Of a DNA stretch of 64,000 nt, positions 1 to 8,761 are shown one piece after another. The position numbers and the translations under genes are program-made. Source of the stretch: JACKNG01 sp050184115 (GTDB lineage: Bacteria; Pseudomonadota; Gammaproteobacteria; Ga0077536); the NCBI GenBank assembly GCA_050184115.1, contig JBFXAQ010000001.1, forward strand, positions 496,001-560,000, read 5' to 3'. Each line of letters opens with the position of its first letter. The stretch's first letter is position 1. Below the pieces are notes generated by a model that searched no databases, was not told the DNA's origin, and worked only from the letters and a program-made list of their open reading frames with translations.

Positions 1-877
1 GTGCGCCGCGCCGTTCGAGTTCGGCGAGTGCGGTGTGCACGGTGTCACCAACCCGTGGGTTGAGTTCCGCGCCGAAGTATTCACGTGGAACGCCGATCCG
101 CAAGCCATCGACACCACGGGCCAGGGCGGCCGTGAAGTCTTCGGTGGGTCGTTCGATCGAGGTCGAGTCTCGCGCGTCAAAGCCTGCAATAACGTTCAGC
201 ATGAGGGCGAGATCGGCGGCGCTGCGCGCCATCGGCCCACCCTGATCTAAGCTGGATGCAAACGCGATCATCCCGAAGCGCGATACGCGCCCGTAGGTGG
301 GTTTCAAGCCCGAGATGCCGCACAGTGCCGCGGGCTGGCGAATCGAGCCACCGGTATCGGTTCCGCTGGCCAGCGGTGCCAACCCGGCCGCGACTGCCGC
401 AGCGGAACCGCCCGACGAGCCGCCGGGGACGCGTGCTGGATCCCACGGGTTGCACGTACGGCCGTAGTAGCTCGATTCGTTCGATGAGCCCATCGCGAAC
501 TCGTCCATGTTCGTCTTGCCGAGCATGACCATGCCGGCGCGATCGAGACACTCTGTGACATGCGCGTCGTAGGGTGCTACGAAATTGTCGAGCATGCGCG
601 ACGCGCAGCTGGTCCGTACGCCGCGAGTACAGAAAATGTCCTTGTGCGCGTAGGGGATTCCGGTCAGGGGCTTGGCGATACCATCGGCGCGGCAGGCATC
701 AGCGGCCGCCGCCTGAGCGAGGGCTCGCTCGCTGCATACCGTGATGTAGGCATTGACGAGTCGATCGTGGGTGCTGATACGTTCAAGATAGTGACGAGTG
801 AGCTCGACACTGGAGAAGTCGCCTTTGGCGAGACCGGCACTGAGCTCGGCGACATCGTGCGGAAAGGGGTCGGTCAT
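1..877 (-). CDS. gatA: Asp-tRNA(Asn)/Glu-tRNA(Gln) amidotransferase subunit A, 3' end outside the window
   Basis: Catalytic amidase subunit of the GatCAB complex, which converts misacylated Glu-tRNA(Gln) or Asp-tRNA(Asn) to the amide form in the cytoplasm. Reading the minus strand from the ATG at 877 gives MTDPFPHDVAELSAGL and about 292 residues with no stop. The amidase-signature elements are visible: AHKDIFC (catalytic Lys), GKTNMDEFAMGSSNES, the glycine/serine loop PGGSSGGSAAAVAAGL and GTDTGGSIRQPAALCG (cis-Ser and nucleophile region). Family length is about 480, so roughly 190 C-terminal residues lie beyond base 1. It sits 6 nt downstream of gatC, an obvious operon; gatB is expected further left. 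Confidence 0.95.
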   Translation of the reverse strand, partial: MTDPFPHDVAELSAGLAKGDFSSVELTRHYLERISTHDRLVNAYITVCSERALAQAAAADACRADGIAKPLTGIPYAHKDIFCTRGVRTSCASRMLDNFVAPYDAHVTECLDRAGMVMLGKTNMDEFAMGSSNESSYYGRTCNPWDPARVPGGSSGGSAAAVAAGLAPLASGTDTGGSIRQPAALCGISGLKPTYGRVSRFGMIAFASSLDQGGPMARSAADLALMLNVIAGFDARDSTSIERPTEDFTAALARGVDGLRIGVPREYFGAELNPRVGDTVHTALAELERRGA

Positions 878-883
878 GGCGCG

Positions 884-1171
884 CTACTCGATGACCTGCG
901 GAACGAGGTAGAGGCCGTCTGCGGTTTCGGGTGCGCCGGTCTGCAATTCCTCGCGACGGTCGGCTTCGGTGACCGTGTCGGGACGCAGGCGCGCCGCGAG
1001 CTCGAGCGGGTGCGCCAGAGGTGCCACCCCGGCCGTATCGACGGCATTCATCTGAGCGACAAAATCGAGGATCGAGGACAACTGCCCGGCGTAGACCGGA
1101 ATCTCCGATTCAGCGATGGACAGGCGCGCGAGTCGTGCGATTGCACGCACGTCTTCGGCGGAGATGGACAT
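884..1171 (-). CDS. gatC: Asp-tRNA(Asn)/Glu-tRNA(Gln) amidotransferase subunit C
   Basis: Small subunit (95 aa, the usual size) that wraps around GatA and stabilises it in the GatCAB complex. It begins MSISAEDVRAIARLARL and contains the family pattern in which an N-terminal helix is followed by FVAQMNAVDTAGVAPLAHPLE and a C-terminal segment ending ADGLYLVPQVIE. It is translated just ahead of gatA with a 6-nt gap. Its start lies in the AT-rich divergent region shared with mreB. Confidence 0.95.
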   Translation of the reverse strand: MSISAEDVRAIARLARLSIAESEIPVYAGQLSSILDFVAQMNAVDTAGVAPLAHPLELAARLRPDTVTEADRREELQTGAPETADGLYLVPQVIE

Positions 1172-1429
1172 GCGGGATTCTCAAATAGCTAATTGATTAA
1201 AAAGAAATTTTTGTGTGGCTTGCTTGCCACAATGCATGCTTGCTGCTAAAGTGCCGCGTCATTTTACTGCGAATTGCAGGGGCGCCGGATAGCCTTGGAC
1301 CGCGCGGCCATAGACCGACTCTCCCGCTGCTCGCATCCGGGGGCCGCTCAGCCCACGAATTCTCCGACGTCCCATGACCGGTGGCTACCAGGCACACCGG
1401 CAGCTACTTGATTATAGGAATCACCATTC
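1172..1429. other. divergent intergenic region between gatC and mreB
   Basis: About 258 bp with no credible gene. The gatC-proximal third is markedly AT-rich compared with the flanks. It contains a perfect 6-bp inverted repeat, TGTGGC-TTGCTT-GCCACA at 1214-1231, which overlaps the -35 of the candidate mreB promoter and could be an operator. The remainder, about 1260-1400, is GC-rich and would be a long mreB leader if that promoter is used. Confidence 0.5.
1224..1252 (+). promoter_or_regulatory. candidate sigma-70 promoter for mreBCD
   Basis: TTGCCA at 1224-1229 and TAAAGT at 1247-1252 are separated by 17 bp. The -35 lies inside the inverted repeat at 1214-1231. Transcription would begin near 1259, about 170 nt upstream of mreB. 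The -10 match is only partial, so this is a candidate. Confidence 0.4.
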
Positions 1430-2476
1430 ATGCTTCGCATGCTGCGGGGGATCTTCTCCAACGACCTGTCGATCGATCTCGGCACGGCTAACACCCTTAT
1501 CTATGTCCGTGGCAAGGGCATCGTGCTCAATGAACCCTCGGTCGTCGCCATCCGACGTGGTCGCGACTCCAACAACCCGAAGGCGATCGCCGCCGTCGGT
1601 GCGGAGGCCAAGCGCATGCTCGGGCGCACGCCGGGCCACATCGAGGCGATTCGCCCGCTCAAAGACGGTGTCATCGCCGACTTCACGGTCACCGAGAAAA
1701 TGCTCCAGCATTTCATTCGCAAGGTGCACGGCAACCAGCTGTTCAAGCCGAGCCCACGTGTGCTGGTATGCGTGCCGTGCGGCTCCACCCAGGTCGAGCG
1801 TCGTGCCATCAAGGAATCGGCGCAAGGTGCAGGGGCCCGCGAAGTCTTCCTGATCGAAGAACCGATGGCTGCGGCGGTCGGTGCCGGTATGCCGGTCAGT
1901 GATGCCAGTGGTTCGATGGTGCTCGACATTGGTGGCGGTACAACGGAAGTTGCAATCATCTCGCTCAACGGCATTGTCTACTCCGATTCGGTGCGTATCG
2001 GCGGCGACCGATTCGATGACGCCATCATCAATTACGTGCGACGCAATTACGGCAGCCTGATAGGCGACGCCACCGCAGAGCGTATCAAGCACGAGATCGG
2101 TTGCGCCTATCCCGGCAACGAAGTGCGCGAAATCGAGATCAAGGGCCGCAATCTGGCCGAAGGTCTGCCACGCAGCTTCACGCTCAACAGCAACGAAATT
2201 CTTGAAGCTCTGCAAGAGCCGTTGGCCGGCATCGTCGAAGCAGTGAAGACTGCGCTCGAGAAAACGCCGCCGGAACTCGGGTCGGACGTAGCCGAGCGAG
2301 GCATGGTCATGACTGGCGGTGGTGCGCTGCTCAAGGACCTCGACCGCCTGCTTATGGAGGAGACTGGACTGCCGGTAATTGTGGCGGAGGATCCGCTGAC
2401 CTGCGTGGCGCGCGGCGGTGGGCGTGTTCTCGAGATGATCGAGGACCACGGCCCAGAGATCCTGGGGCTAGAATAG
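1430..2476 (+). CDS. mreB: rod shape-determining protein MreB
   Basis: Bacterial actin homologue that forms membrane-bound filaments guiding lateral wall synthesis by RodA-PBP2. The 348-aa length is typical. Actin-fold nucleotide motifs are present: IDLGTANTLIYV (phosphate 1), LDIGGGTTEVAIISL (phosphate 2) and TGGGALLKDLD (adenosine). It starts LRMLRGIFSND after the ATG, with AGGA about 11 nt upstream of that codon. It is the first gene of the mreBCD-mrdA-rodA wall elongation operon, divergent from gatCA. Confidence 0.97.
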   Translation: MLRMLRGIFSNDLSIDLGTANTLIYVRGKGIVLNEPSVVAIRRGRDSNNPKAIAAVGAEAKRMLGRTPGHIEAIRPLKDGVIADFTVTEKMLQHFIRKVHGNQLFKPSPRVLVCVPCGSTQVERRAIKESAQGAGAREVFLIEEPMAAAVGAGMPVSDASGSMVLDIGGGTTEVAIISLNGIVYSDSVRIGGDRFDDAIINYVRRNYGSLIGDATAERIKHEIGCAYPGNEVREIEIKGRNLAEGLPRSFTLNSNEILEALQEPLAGIVEAVKTALEKTPPELGSDVAERGMVMTGGGALLKDLDRLLMEETGLPVIVAEDPLTCVARGGGRVLEMIEDHGPEILGLE

Positions 2477-2509
2477 TTCAGGCGATTAACAACCAGCGAG
2501 GCGAACGCG

Positions 2510-3370
2510 ATCAAACCGCTGTTCATCAACACGCCGTCTCCGACCGCGCGGTTCATCACCTGCGCCATCCTTTCTTTTCTGTTCATCTCGATCGATCACG
2601 CCAACGACCATCTCTCTGCGATCCGAGCTGCGTTGTCAGTGGTCGTCTATCCCATCCAGGCCGTCGTCAACGCCCCAGTACAGGCTGGTGCAACGGTTAT
2701 CGGGAGTTTGCGTTCGCGTGCGCACCTGCTGGAAGAAAATGCACGTCTGCAGCGCGAAAACCTGCTACTCAGCTCAAAGTCGCAACGTTACCTCGCGCTC
2801 GAACGGGAGAACGAACGTCTTCGCGAGTTGCTCGATTCGTCTGTGGTGTTCGACCAGCAGGTTATAGTCGCCGATGTACTGGCGATCGAGACGACCCCGT
2901 CTGCGCGCCAGATCATTGTCGACAAGGGAACGAACCAGGGCGCGTATGTCGGCCAACCGCTAATCGACGCTTACGGCGTTATCGGACAGGTCGCAGAGGT
3001 CGGGCCATTCTCGAGCACGGCTCTCCTCATCACCGATCCCCGACATGCACTGCCGGTGCTGGTCAATCGCAACGGTCTGCGCGCGTTGGCTGTCGGCGGT
3101 GAGAATCCCAACGAACTCTCGCTTTCGTTCGTGTCGACGAACTCGGATATCAAGGTAGGCGATCTGCTGGTTACGTCGGGACTCGGGCGGCGTTTCCCCG
3201 CCGGATACCCGGTCGGACGTGTACGCGACGTTTCGATCAAACCGGGTGATGCCTTCGCGACGGTGGTCGTCGAACCCAGCGCCAAGGTTGGGCATACTCG
3301 CGAGGTGCTGATGATCGGGCCGCGCCCACCGGACGTGGACGACGAGCGCTTGTCGGCCATCTCGCCCTGA
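2510..3370 (+). CDS. mreC: rod shape-determining protein MreC (probable ATC start)
   Basis: Bitopic inner-membrane protein whose periplasmic beta-domain links MreB to PBP2. The first ordinary start in frame is TTG at 2633, but that loses the conserved membrane anchor. The same frame is open upstream to the stop at 2474. Beginning at ATC 2510, it encodes KPLFINTPSPTARFITC and a hydrophobic helix ending FLFISIDH, which matches the usual MKP-type N-terminus. GAGG lies 8 nt upstream. From 2510 the product is 286 aa: membrane helix near 13-30, coiled coil near 60-95, then the beta-barrel region. The family assignment is firm; the start codon is inferred. Confidence 0.92.
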   Translation: MKPLFINTPSPTARFITCAILSFLFISIDHANDHLSAIRAALSVVVYPIQAVVNAPVQAGATVIGSLRSRAHLLEENARLQRENLLLSSKSQRYLALERENERLRELLDSSVVFDQQVIVADVLAIETTPSARQIIVDKGTNQGAYVGQPLIDAYGVIGQVAEVGPFSSTALLITDPRHALPVLVNRNGLRALAVGGENPNELSLSFVSTNSDIKVGDLLVTSGLGRRFPAGYPVGRVRDVSIKPGDAFATVVVEPSAKVGHTREVLMIGPRPPDVDDERLSAISP

Positions 3371-3375
3371 ACGTC

Positions 3376-3858
3376 GTGGACAAACCCAACCGAATCTGGG
3401 TCATCCCGCTCAGCTTCATCGTCGCATTCATGCTCGCGGCAGCGCCGATGCCGGCCTGGGCGCTGGCTTGGCGCCCGGCCTGGATCGCAATGGTCCTCGT
3501 GTACTGGTGCCTCGCCCTGCCCGAACGTGTTGGTGTTCTTGCCGGTTGGTGCGTGGGCCTCGTGCTCGATGTGATGAACGGATCAATCCTTGGCCAGCAC
3601 GCATTCGGTCTGGCTTTCGTGGCATATGTCGCCCTGCTCTATCACCAACGTGTGAGGGTTTATCCCTTGACCCAGCAAGCGCTGTTCGTCGGCCTGCTGG
3701 TCTTCATGTATCTGCTGATGATGTGGTGGGTCTACGATTTGCTCGGATCGGTGAAATACGGTCCGAGTTACCTGCTCGGTGCCGTGACCACCGCCATCCT
3801 GTGGCCGTGGATCTACATAGTCCTGCGTGACATCAGGCGGCGAGCGCGTGTCGCCTGA
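3376..3858 (+). CDS. mreD: rod shape-determining protein MreD
   Basis: Integral inner-membrane partner of MreC in the elongasome. The 160-aa product is nearly all hydrophobic, with about five membrane segments, and ends with the basic tail RDIRRRARVA. GTG start at 3376, only 5 nt after the mreC stop, giving MDKPNRIWVIPLSF. Low sequence conservation is usual for MreD; position between mreC and mrdA plus the hydrophobic pattern make the call. Confidence 0.92.
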   Translation: MDKPNRIWVIPLSFIVAFMLAAAPMPAWALAWRPAWIAMVLVYWCLALPERVGVLAGWCVGLVLDVMNGSILGQHAFGLAFVAYVALLYHQRVRVYPLTQQALFVGLLVFMYLLMMWWVYDLLGSVKYGPSYLLGAVTTAILWPWIYIVLRDIRRRARVA

Positions 3859-3918
3859 TCGGGAAGGCGTCAGGACTCTCCCGGCATCGCCGTCCGCTGG
3901 AGGTCGTCCGCTGGGGGC

Positions 3919-5802
3919 ATGGGCTCGATGAGACGGCTGCCAACGCTCAAGAACGTCGACCGCGAACGCCGGCTATTTCAGCAGCGAGTCCTGGTCGCCT
4001 GCGTCGGCATGGTGCTCTTGACCGGCGTCATCCTGGCGCGCCTGGTGTGGTTGCAGATGCTCAACCACGATCACTACACCACTTTATCGCACGAGAATCG
4101 CCTCAAAATCGTACCGTTGCCGCCGCCGCGCGGCCTTATCTACAGCCGTGACGGTGTGCTGCTCGCAGAGAACAGGCCCTCATTTTCTCTGACTGTCGTA
4201 CCGGAGAACGCCGGTGATGTGACGAGCGCCATGGCCGAGCTGCGTTCACTGCTCGTCATCTCCGACGAAGAGGTCGAGCAGTTCATGCGGCGTTTGCGTA
4301 CTACTCGACGCTTCGAGGATCTGACGCTAAAGAACGATCTCTCGCCCGAGGAGGTTGCTCTCTTCTCGGTCAACCGCTTTCGCTTTCCCGGGTTCAATAT
4401 CGAAGCGGGCCTGTCAAGACACTACCCGCTGGGCGAGAGCATGGCCCACGTACTCGGTTACGTTGGGCGTATCAGCGAGTCCGACCTGCAGACGATCGAC
4501 CAGTCCAATTACAGTGCCACGACGCATATTGGCAAGATCGGCGTAGAAAAGGCGCGTGAGGAATTGTTGCACGGAAAGGTCGGGTATCAACGCGTGGAAG
4601 TGAATGCGCAAGGCCGCATCCTGCGCGTCGTCGAGCGAACGCCGCCAGTACCTGGCGCTGACCTCTACCTCACGGTCGATGCGCGCCTGCAGGCCGAAGC
4701 GATCGCCGCGCTAGATGGGCGCAAGGGAGCGATCGTGATCCTTGACACGACAACCGGTGGCATCCTCGTCTTCGTCAGCAACCCGGCTTTCGATCCCAAC
4801 GCGTTTGTCAACGGCGTCAGCAGGGCGCGTTACCGGGCTTGGAGCACCTCAAGCGACAGGCCATTGTTCAATCGCGCGCTGCAGGGACAGTATCCGCCAG
4901 GCTCCACCATCAAGCCGATTGTGGCCCTTGCGGGTCTGCAATACGGACTGCGCACGCCGGAGCGGGCGACTTGGTGTCCCGGCTGGTATTCGTTGCCCGG
5001 CGATTCACACCGCTACCGCGACTGGCTGAAGGGCGGGCACGGGCACGTCAACCTGAAGTTCTCGATTGCGCATTCGTGCGACGTCTATTACTACGACCTG
5101 GCGCGCGACCTGGGAATCCGTCGTCTGCACGACATGTTGACCCGTTTCGGTTTGGGTGAGATCACTGGAGTCGATATCCCGGGCGAGTCCGCCGGCCTGG
5201 TACCATCGGCAGCCTGGAAGCGTCGCGCGCGCAAGTTGCCCTGGTACCCCGGAGAAACGTTGATCGCCGGTATAGGCCAGGGATTCATGCTGACCACGCC
5301 TCTGCAATTGGCCTATGCGACGTCGCTGATCGCCATGCGCGGAGAAGCCATGATTCCGCACTTCCTCGACCAGTTCGAGAGTGGTACCGAAAATACGGGG
5401 CTGGTATCGCCGGAGATCTACCGACGTGCGGCAGTGACGCTTGCGGACCCGCACTACTGGGATGCGGCGATCGAGGGTATGGTGGAGGTGGTGCATGGTG
5501 CAACTGGCACCGCACGGCGTAGTGGTGACGGCGCCCCGGTGCGCTTCGCCGGCAAGACCGGTACCGCGCAGGTATTTGGTATCGCCCAGGGTGTCGACGC
5601 CAAGGAGCAGGAAGTGCCCGAACACCTGCAGGACCACGCGCTATTCGTGGCGTTCGCGCCAGCCTCCGAACCACAGATTGCCATCGCAGTCATCGTCGAG
5701 AACGGCGGCGGCGGCAGCCGCACTGCAGCGCCGATCGCACGTCGATTGATCGACGGCTATTTCCGCGACGCGCTCGCTACGCAACCCGGTGCCGATGGAT
5801 AG
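3919..5802 (+). CDS. mrdA: penicillin-binding protein 2, elongasome transpeptidase
   Basis: Class B PBP that cross-links peptidoglycan during cell elongation together with RodA. The 627-aa product has one membrane helix near residues 23-45, a non-catalytic pedestal domain (about 60-240) and a transpeptidase domain. Active-site motifs are seen: SxxK at S329-TIK-332, SxD in IAHSCDVYYYD, and KTG in FAGKTGTAQVF. The ATG at 3919 is used; a second ATG three codons later is possible. It overlaps rodA by a few bases, implying translational coupling. Confidence 0.96.
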   Translation: MGSMRRLPTLKNVDRERRLFQQRVLVACVGMVLLTGVILARLVWLQMLNHDHYTTLSHENRLKIVPLPPPRGLIYSRDGVLLAENRPSFSLTVVPENAGDVTSAMAELRSLLVISDEEVEQFMRRLRTTRRFEDLTLKNDLSPEEVALFSVNRFRFPGFNIEAGLSRHYPLGESMAHVLGYVGRISESDLQTIDQSNYSATTHIGKIGVEKAREELLHGKVGYQRVEVNAQGRILRVVERTPPVPGADLYLTVDARLQAEAIAALDGRKGAIVILDTTTGGILVFVSNPAFDPNAFVNGVSRARYRAWSTSSDRPLFNRALQGQYPPGSTIKPIVALAGLQYGLRTPERATWCPGWYSLPGDSHRYRDWLKGGHGHVNLKFSIAHSCDVYYYDLARDLGIRRLHDMLTRFGLGEITGVDIPGESAGLVPSAAWKRRARKLPWYPGETLIAGIGQGFMLTTPLQLAYATSLIAMRGEAMIPHFLDQFESGTENTGLVSPEIYRRAAVTLADPHYWDAAIEGMVEVVHGATGTARRSGDGAPVRFAGKTGTAQVFGIAQGVDAKEQEVPEHLQDHALFVAFAPASEPQIAIAVIVENGGGGSRTAAPIARRLIDGYFRDALATQPGADG

Positions 5803-6889
5803 AACCAGCAACATCCTGTTCCGCTTTCATATCGACCTGCCGTTGTTCGGAGGGGTCGTCGTCATGTGTGCGCTCGGTCTAGTTGTGCTCTACAGCGCTT
5901 CGGACCAGTCAACTGATATCGTGTTCAAGCAGGTTGCTCGTATCCTCATCGGGTTTATCGTCATGATCGCGATGGCGCAGGTTCCACCTCGACGTCTCGC
6001 CCGTTGGGCCCTGGCGCTTTATGTGATCGGACTAGCTTTGCTCGGTCTTGTATTAATCGTCGGCATCGGGCGCGGTGCGCAGCGCTGGCTGGATTTTGGC
6101 GTGCTGAGATTCCAACCATCGGAGTTGATGAAGCTCGCCGTCCCGCTTACCGTCGCGAGCTTTCTTGCGGACAAGGTCTTGCCACCGTCGCTGCGGACGT
6201 TGACGATCGCCCTTGTGCTGGCGTTGTTGCCGGCCATGATGATCATCGAGCAGCCCGATCTTGGCACGGCCATCCTCGTAGCGACGTCCGGTTTGTTCGT
6301 GCTTTTCTTCGCCGGGATCAGCTGGCGCTTCATGCGCAACAGCACCATCGTGGTGTTGGCAGCGGCGCCGCTGGCGTGGTTCTCCATGCACGACTACCAA
6401 CGCCGTCGGGTGCTTACCTTGTTCGACCCAGGACAGGATCCGCTCGGCGCCGGCTATCACATCATCCAGTCGACGATCGCGGTCGGTTCCGGGGGCACCT
6501 ACGGCAAGGGCTGGCTCAACGGTACGCAGTCCCATCTGGAATTTCTGCCCGAGCGCGCCACCGATTTCATCTTTGCCGTGTATTGCGAGGAATTCGGCCT
6601 GGTCGGTGTAGTGGTCATGTTGATCGCATACGCCATGATCATCGTCCGCGGCGTCCAAATCGCGCTCGATGCGCAGGAGATGTTCAGCCGTCTCATCGCG
6701 GCGAGCCTGGTCCTGACCCTTTTCATCTATCTGTTTGTGAATATGGGCATGGTGACCGGGCAACTACCGGTTGTCGGTGTACCGCTGCCAATGGTCAGCT
6801 ACGGAGGGACCTCGCTGGTGACTATCCTGGCGGGTTTCGGTATCCTCATGTCCGTGCAAACCCACCGCAAGTTCATTGCGGATACCTGA
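5789..6889 (+). CDS. rodA: peptidoglycan glycosyltransferase RodA
   Basis: SEDS-family polymerase that elongates glycan strands from lipid II with PBP2. The 366-aa product has about ten membrane helices. SEDS hallmarks include GRGAQRWLDFGVLRFQPSE (the WL-FQPSE region), DLGTAILV, and PLPMVSYGGTSLVT near the C-terminus. GTG 5789 and ATG 5795 are alternative starts, both overlapping the mrdA stop at 5800-5802. The tight overlap with mrdA fits the obligate RodA-PBP2 pair. Confidence 0.96.
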   Translation: MPMDRTSNILFRFHIDLPLFGGVVVMCALGLVVLYSASDQSTDIVFKQVARILIGFIVMIAMAQVPPRRLARWALALYVIGLALLGLVLIVGIGRGAQRWLDFGVLRFQPSELMKLAVPLTVASFLADKVLPPSLRTLTIALVLALLPAMMIIEQPDLGTAILVATSGLFVLFFAGISWRFMRNSTIVVLAAAPLAWFSMHDYQRRRVLTLFDPGQDPLGAGYHIIQSTIAVGSGGTYGKGWLNGTQSHLEFLPERATDFIFAVYCEEFGLVGVVVMLIAYAMIIVRGVQIALDAQEMFSRLIAASLVLTLFIYLFVNMGMVTGQLPVVGVPLPMVSYGGTSLVTILAGFGILMSVQTHRKFIADT

Positions 6890-6917
6890 CTCCTACCGCT
6901 GCGGTCTGTTTGGCTTA

Positions 6918-7916
6918 ATGCGCATCCTACTGGGTCTCTTGTTCGCGCTGTTCATGCTCTCGCCCGCCGCATCGGCAGCGTCAGCATCGCGTACGGCACT
7001 CGCCTCATTCATCATGCACATGCACGACGAGTATGGGTTCGAAGTGAGTGAACTCGAGCGTTTGTTCGCTGGCGTCACTCGCTCGGATCGCATCATCGAG
7101 TTAATGTCGCGCCCCGCCGAAAAGGTCAAACCCTGGTGGGAGTACCGCGCGCTGTTCATCTCCGAGCAACGTATCGCTGATGGCGCCGAATTCTGGCATG
7201 TTCATGCAGCCGCCTTGCGGCGCGCCGCCCAGGAGTACGGCGTGGCGCCGGAAGTTATCATTGCGATCATCGGTGTAGAAACATCGTATGGACGAATTAT
7301 CGGAGGGTATCGTGTCATCGATGCGCTCTACACCCTGGCGTTCCATTACCCAGGTGGCAACGAGACGCGCGCAGCGTTCTTCCGCGCCCAGTTGGAGCAC
7401 TTCCTGCTCTTTTCCCGCGAGGATGGTGGTGACGCCTACTCGTACAAGGGCTCCTACGCGGGAGCCATGGGTATGCCGCAATTCATGCCAGAGAATTATC
7501 GCAAGCTGGCGGTCGATTTCGATGCCGACGGCGTGCGCAACATCTGGGACGATGCCGACGATGCGATAGGCAGCGTCGCCAACTACCTCGCCCACCATGG
7601 ATGGAAGCGTGGCCGGCCAATCATGTCCCCCGCCGAAGCCGACGGTGCGGTTGCGGCGAGCCTCGCCCAGGAAGCGCTAAAGCCGCAATACACTCTGGGT
7701 GATCTCGTAGCCGCCGGGGTGCGGCCACGGCGTCGCATCGCTGAAGCCGAGGACGCTGTCGCCCTGTACCGCCTCGAAGGCAGAGACAGCGACGAGTACT
7801 GGCTGGGATTCGAGAATTTCTACGTGATCAGCCGCTACAACCCGCGCATCAAGTACGCGATGGCCGTTGCCCAGCTCGCGGAGGCGATCCGCGATCGCTA
7901 CACGGGCGGGGAGTAA
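6918..7916 (+). CDS. mltB: lytic murein transglycosylase B
   Basis: Periplasmic muramidase-like enzyme that cleaves the MurNAc-GlcNAc bond with 1,6-anhydro product formation. Start chosen at ATG 6918 (332 aa), because it opens a clear signal peptide, MRILLGLLFALFMLSPAASA; upstream TTG 6876 lies inside rodA. The catalytic Glu is E121 in IIGVETSYGR. AGAMGMPQFMPENYRKLAVD and the DADGVRNIWDDADDAIGS segment are typical of the MltB/SLT_2 fold. No lipobox Cys follows the signal sequence, so it may be soluble rather than a lipoprotein. Confidence 0.94.
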   Translation: MRILLGLLFALFMLSPAASAASASRTALASFIMHMHDEYGFEVSELERLFAGVTRSDRIIELMSRPAEKVKPWWEYRALFISEQRIADGAEFWHVHAAALRRAAQEYGVAPEVIIAIIGVETSYGRIIGGYRVIDALYTLAFHYPGGNETRAAFFRAQLEHFLLFSREDGGDAYSYKGSYAGAMGMPQFMPENYRKLAVDFDADGVRNIWDDADDAIGSVANYLAHHGWKRGRPIMSPAEADGAVAASLAQEALKPQYTLGDLVAAGVRPRRRIAEAEDAVALYRLEGRDSDEYWLGFENFYVISRYNPRIKYAMAVAQLAEAIRDRYTGGE

Positions 7917-7920
7917 TGGC

Positions 7921-8739
7921 TTGGGCATCCGCCGTCTCGACGCGCCATGTTTGTGGCGGTGCTTATCGTGTTGCGCATTGCTGGTCTTGCTGGCTTCATG
8001 TAGCCGGGTGACAGTCCAACCCGCGCCAGCGCCGCGGCGTATGCCCGCGGGAGAAGCGATACCGCGGACGGAACCCCTGAGCAAGTACGGCAATCCCGAA
8101 TCCTACGTCGTCTTCGGAAAGCGCTACTACACGCTCAAGAGCGCAAGTGGCTTCGTCGAACGCGGAATCGCGTCATGGTACGGACAGAAATTCCACGGGC
8201 GAAAGACGTCGAGCGGCGAGATCTATGACATGTACCAGATGACGGCGGCGCACAAGCAGCTACCGCTGCCGACCTACGTCGAGGTGCGAAATCTCGAGAA
8301 CGGCCGAAGCACCGTCTTGCGTGTTAATGACCGCGGACCGTTTCACGGCAATCGAATCATCGACCTGTCATACGCGGCGGCGCTGAAACTCGGTATTGCG
8401 GATGCCGGGACGGCCTTCGTCGAAGTGCGTGCGATTGAACCCGACGGTTCGGTTGTGAAGGAAACGCCGTTGCCGAGAGCCGTCGAAAAGGAGGAACTGC
8501 CCGGTGCGGGGATTTTCATCCAGGTCGGAGCCTTTCAGCAGCGCGGCAACGCCGAGAGCCTGGCCGCGAGAATTCGACCGGCGGTTCCGGCACCTGTTCA
8601 GATCAGGACAATGGAAAGCCGCGGACAGACCCTTTACCGCGTTCAGATCGGCCCAGTCGCCACCGTGGACGTAGCCGACGCCATCGTTGTCGGTTTGGAG
8701 CGGATAGGCGTGGTCGACCATCATTTCATCGTCAATTGA
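7921..8739 (+). CDS. rlpA: rare lipoprotein A, septal ring lytic transglycosylase RlpA
   Basis: Outer-membrane lipoprotein that cleaves denuded glycan. Start chosen at TTG 7921, 4 nt after the mltB stop and preceded by GGGGAG. It gives MGIRRLDAPC and a lipoprotein signal with lipobox LLASC (Cys27), a better fit than the in-frame TTG 7867 inside mltB. The double-psi beta-barrel domain (about 85-170) contains GIASWYGQKFHGRKTSSGE, the AAHKQLPL His and the VNDRGPF Asp region. A SPOR domain occupies the C-terminus from GIFIQVGAFQQ, which would target glycan lacking stem peptides at the septum. 272 aa. Confidence 0.93.
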   Translation: MGIRRLDAPCLWRCLSCCALLVLLASCSRVTVQPAPAPRRMPAGEAIPRTEPLSKYGNPESYVVFGKRYYTLKSASGFVERGIASWYGQKFHGRKTSSGEIYDMYQMTAAHKQLPLPTYVEVRNLENGRSTVLRVNDRGPFHGNRIIDLSYAAALKLGIADAGTAFVEVRAIEPDGSVVKETPLPRAVEKEELPGAGIFIQVGAFQQRGNAESLAARIRPAVPAPVQIRTMESRGQTLYRVQIGPVATVDVADAIVVGLERIGVVDHHFIVN

Positions 8740-8761
8740 CCAGCAAGGAGAATTCCGAGAA

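Noticed and set aside
1421..2449. 342-aa open frame antisense to mreB
   Set aside because: High-GC shadow frame; low-complexity, His/Arg-rich translation with no motif, while mreB on the other strand is certain.
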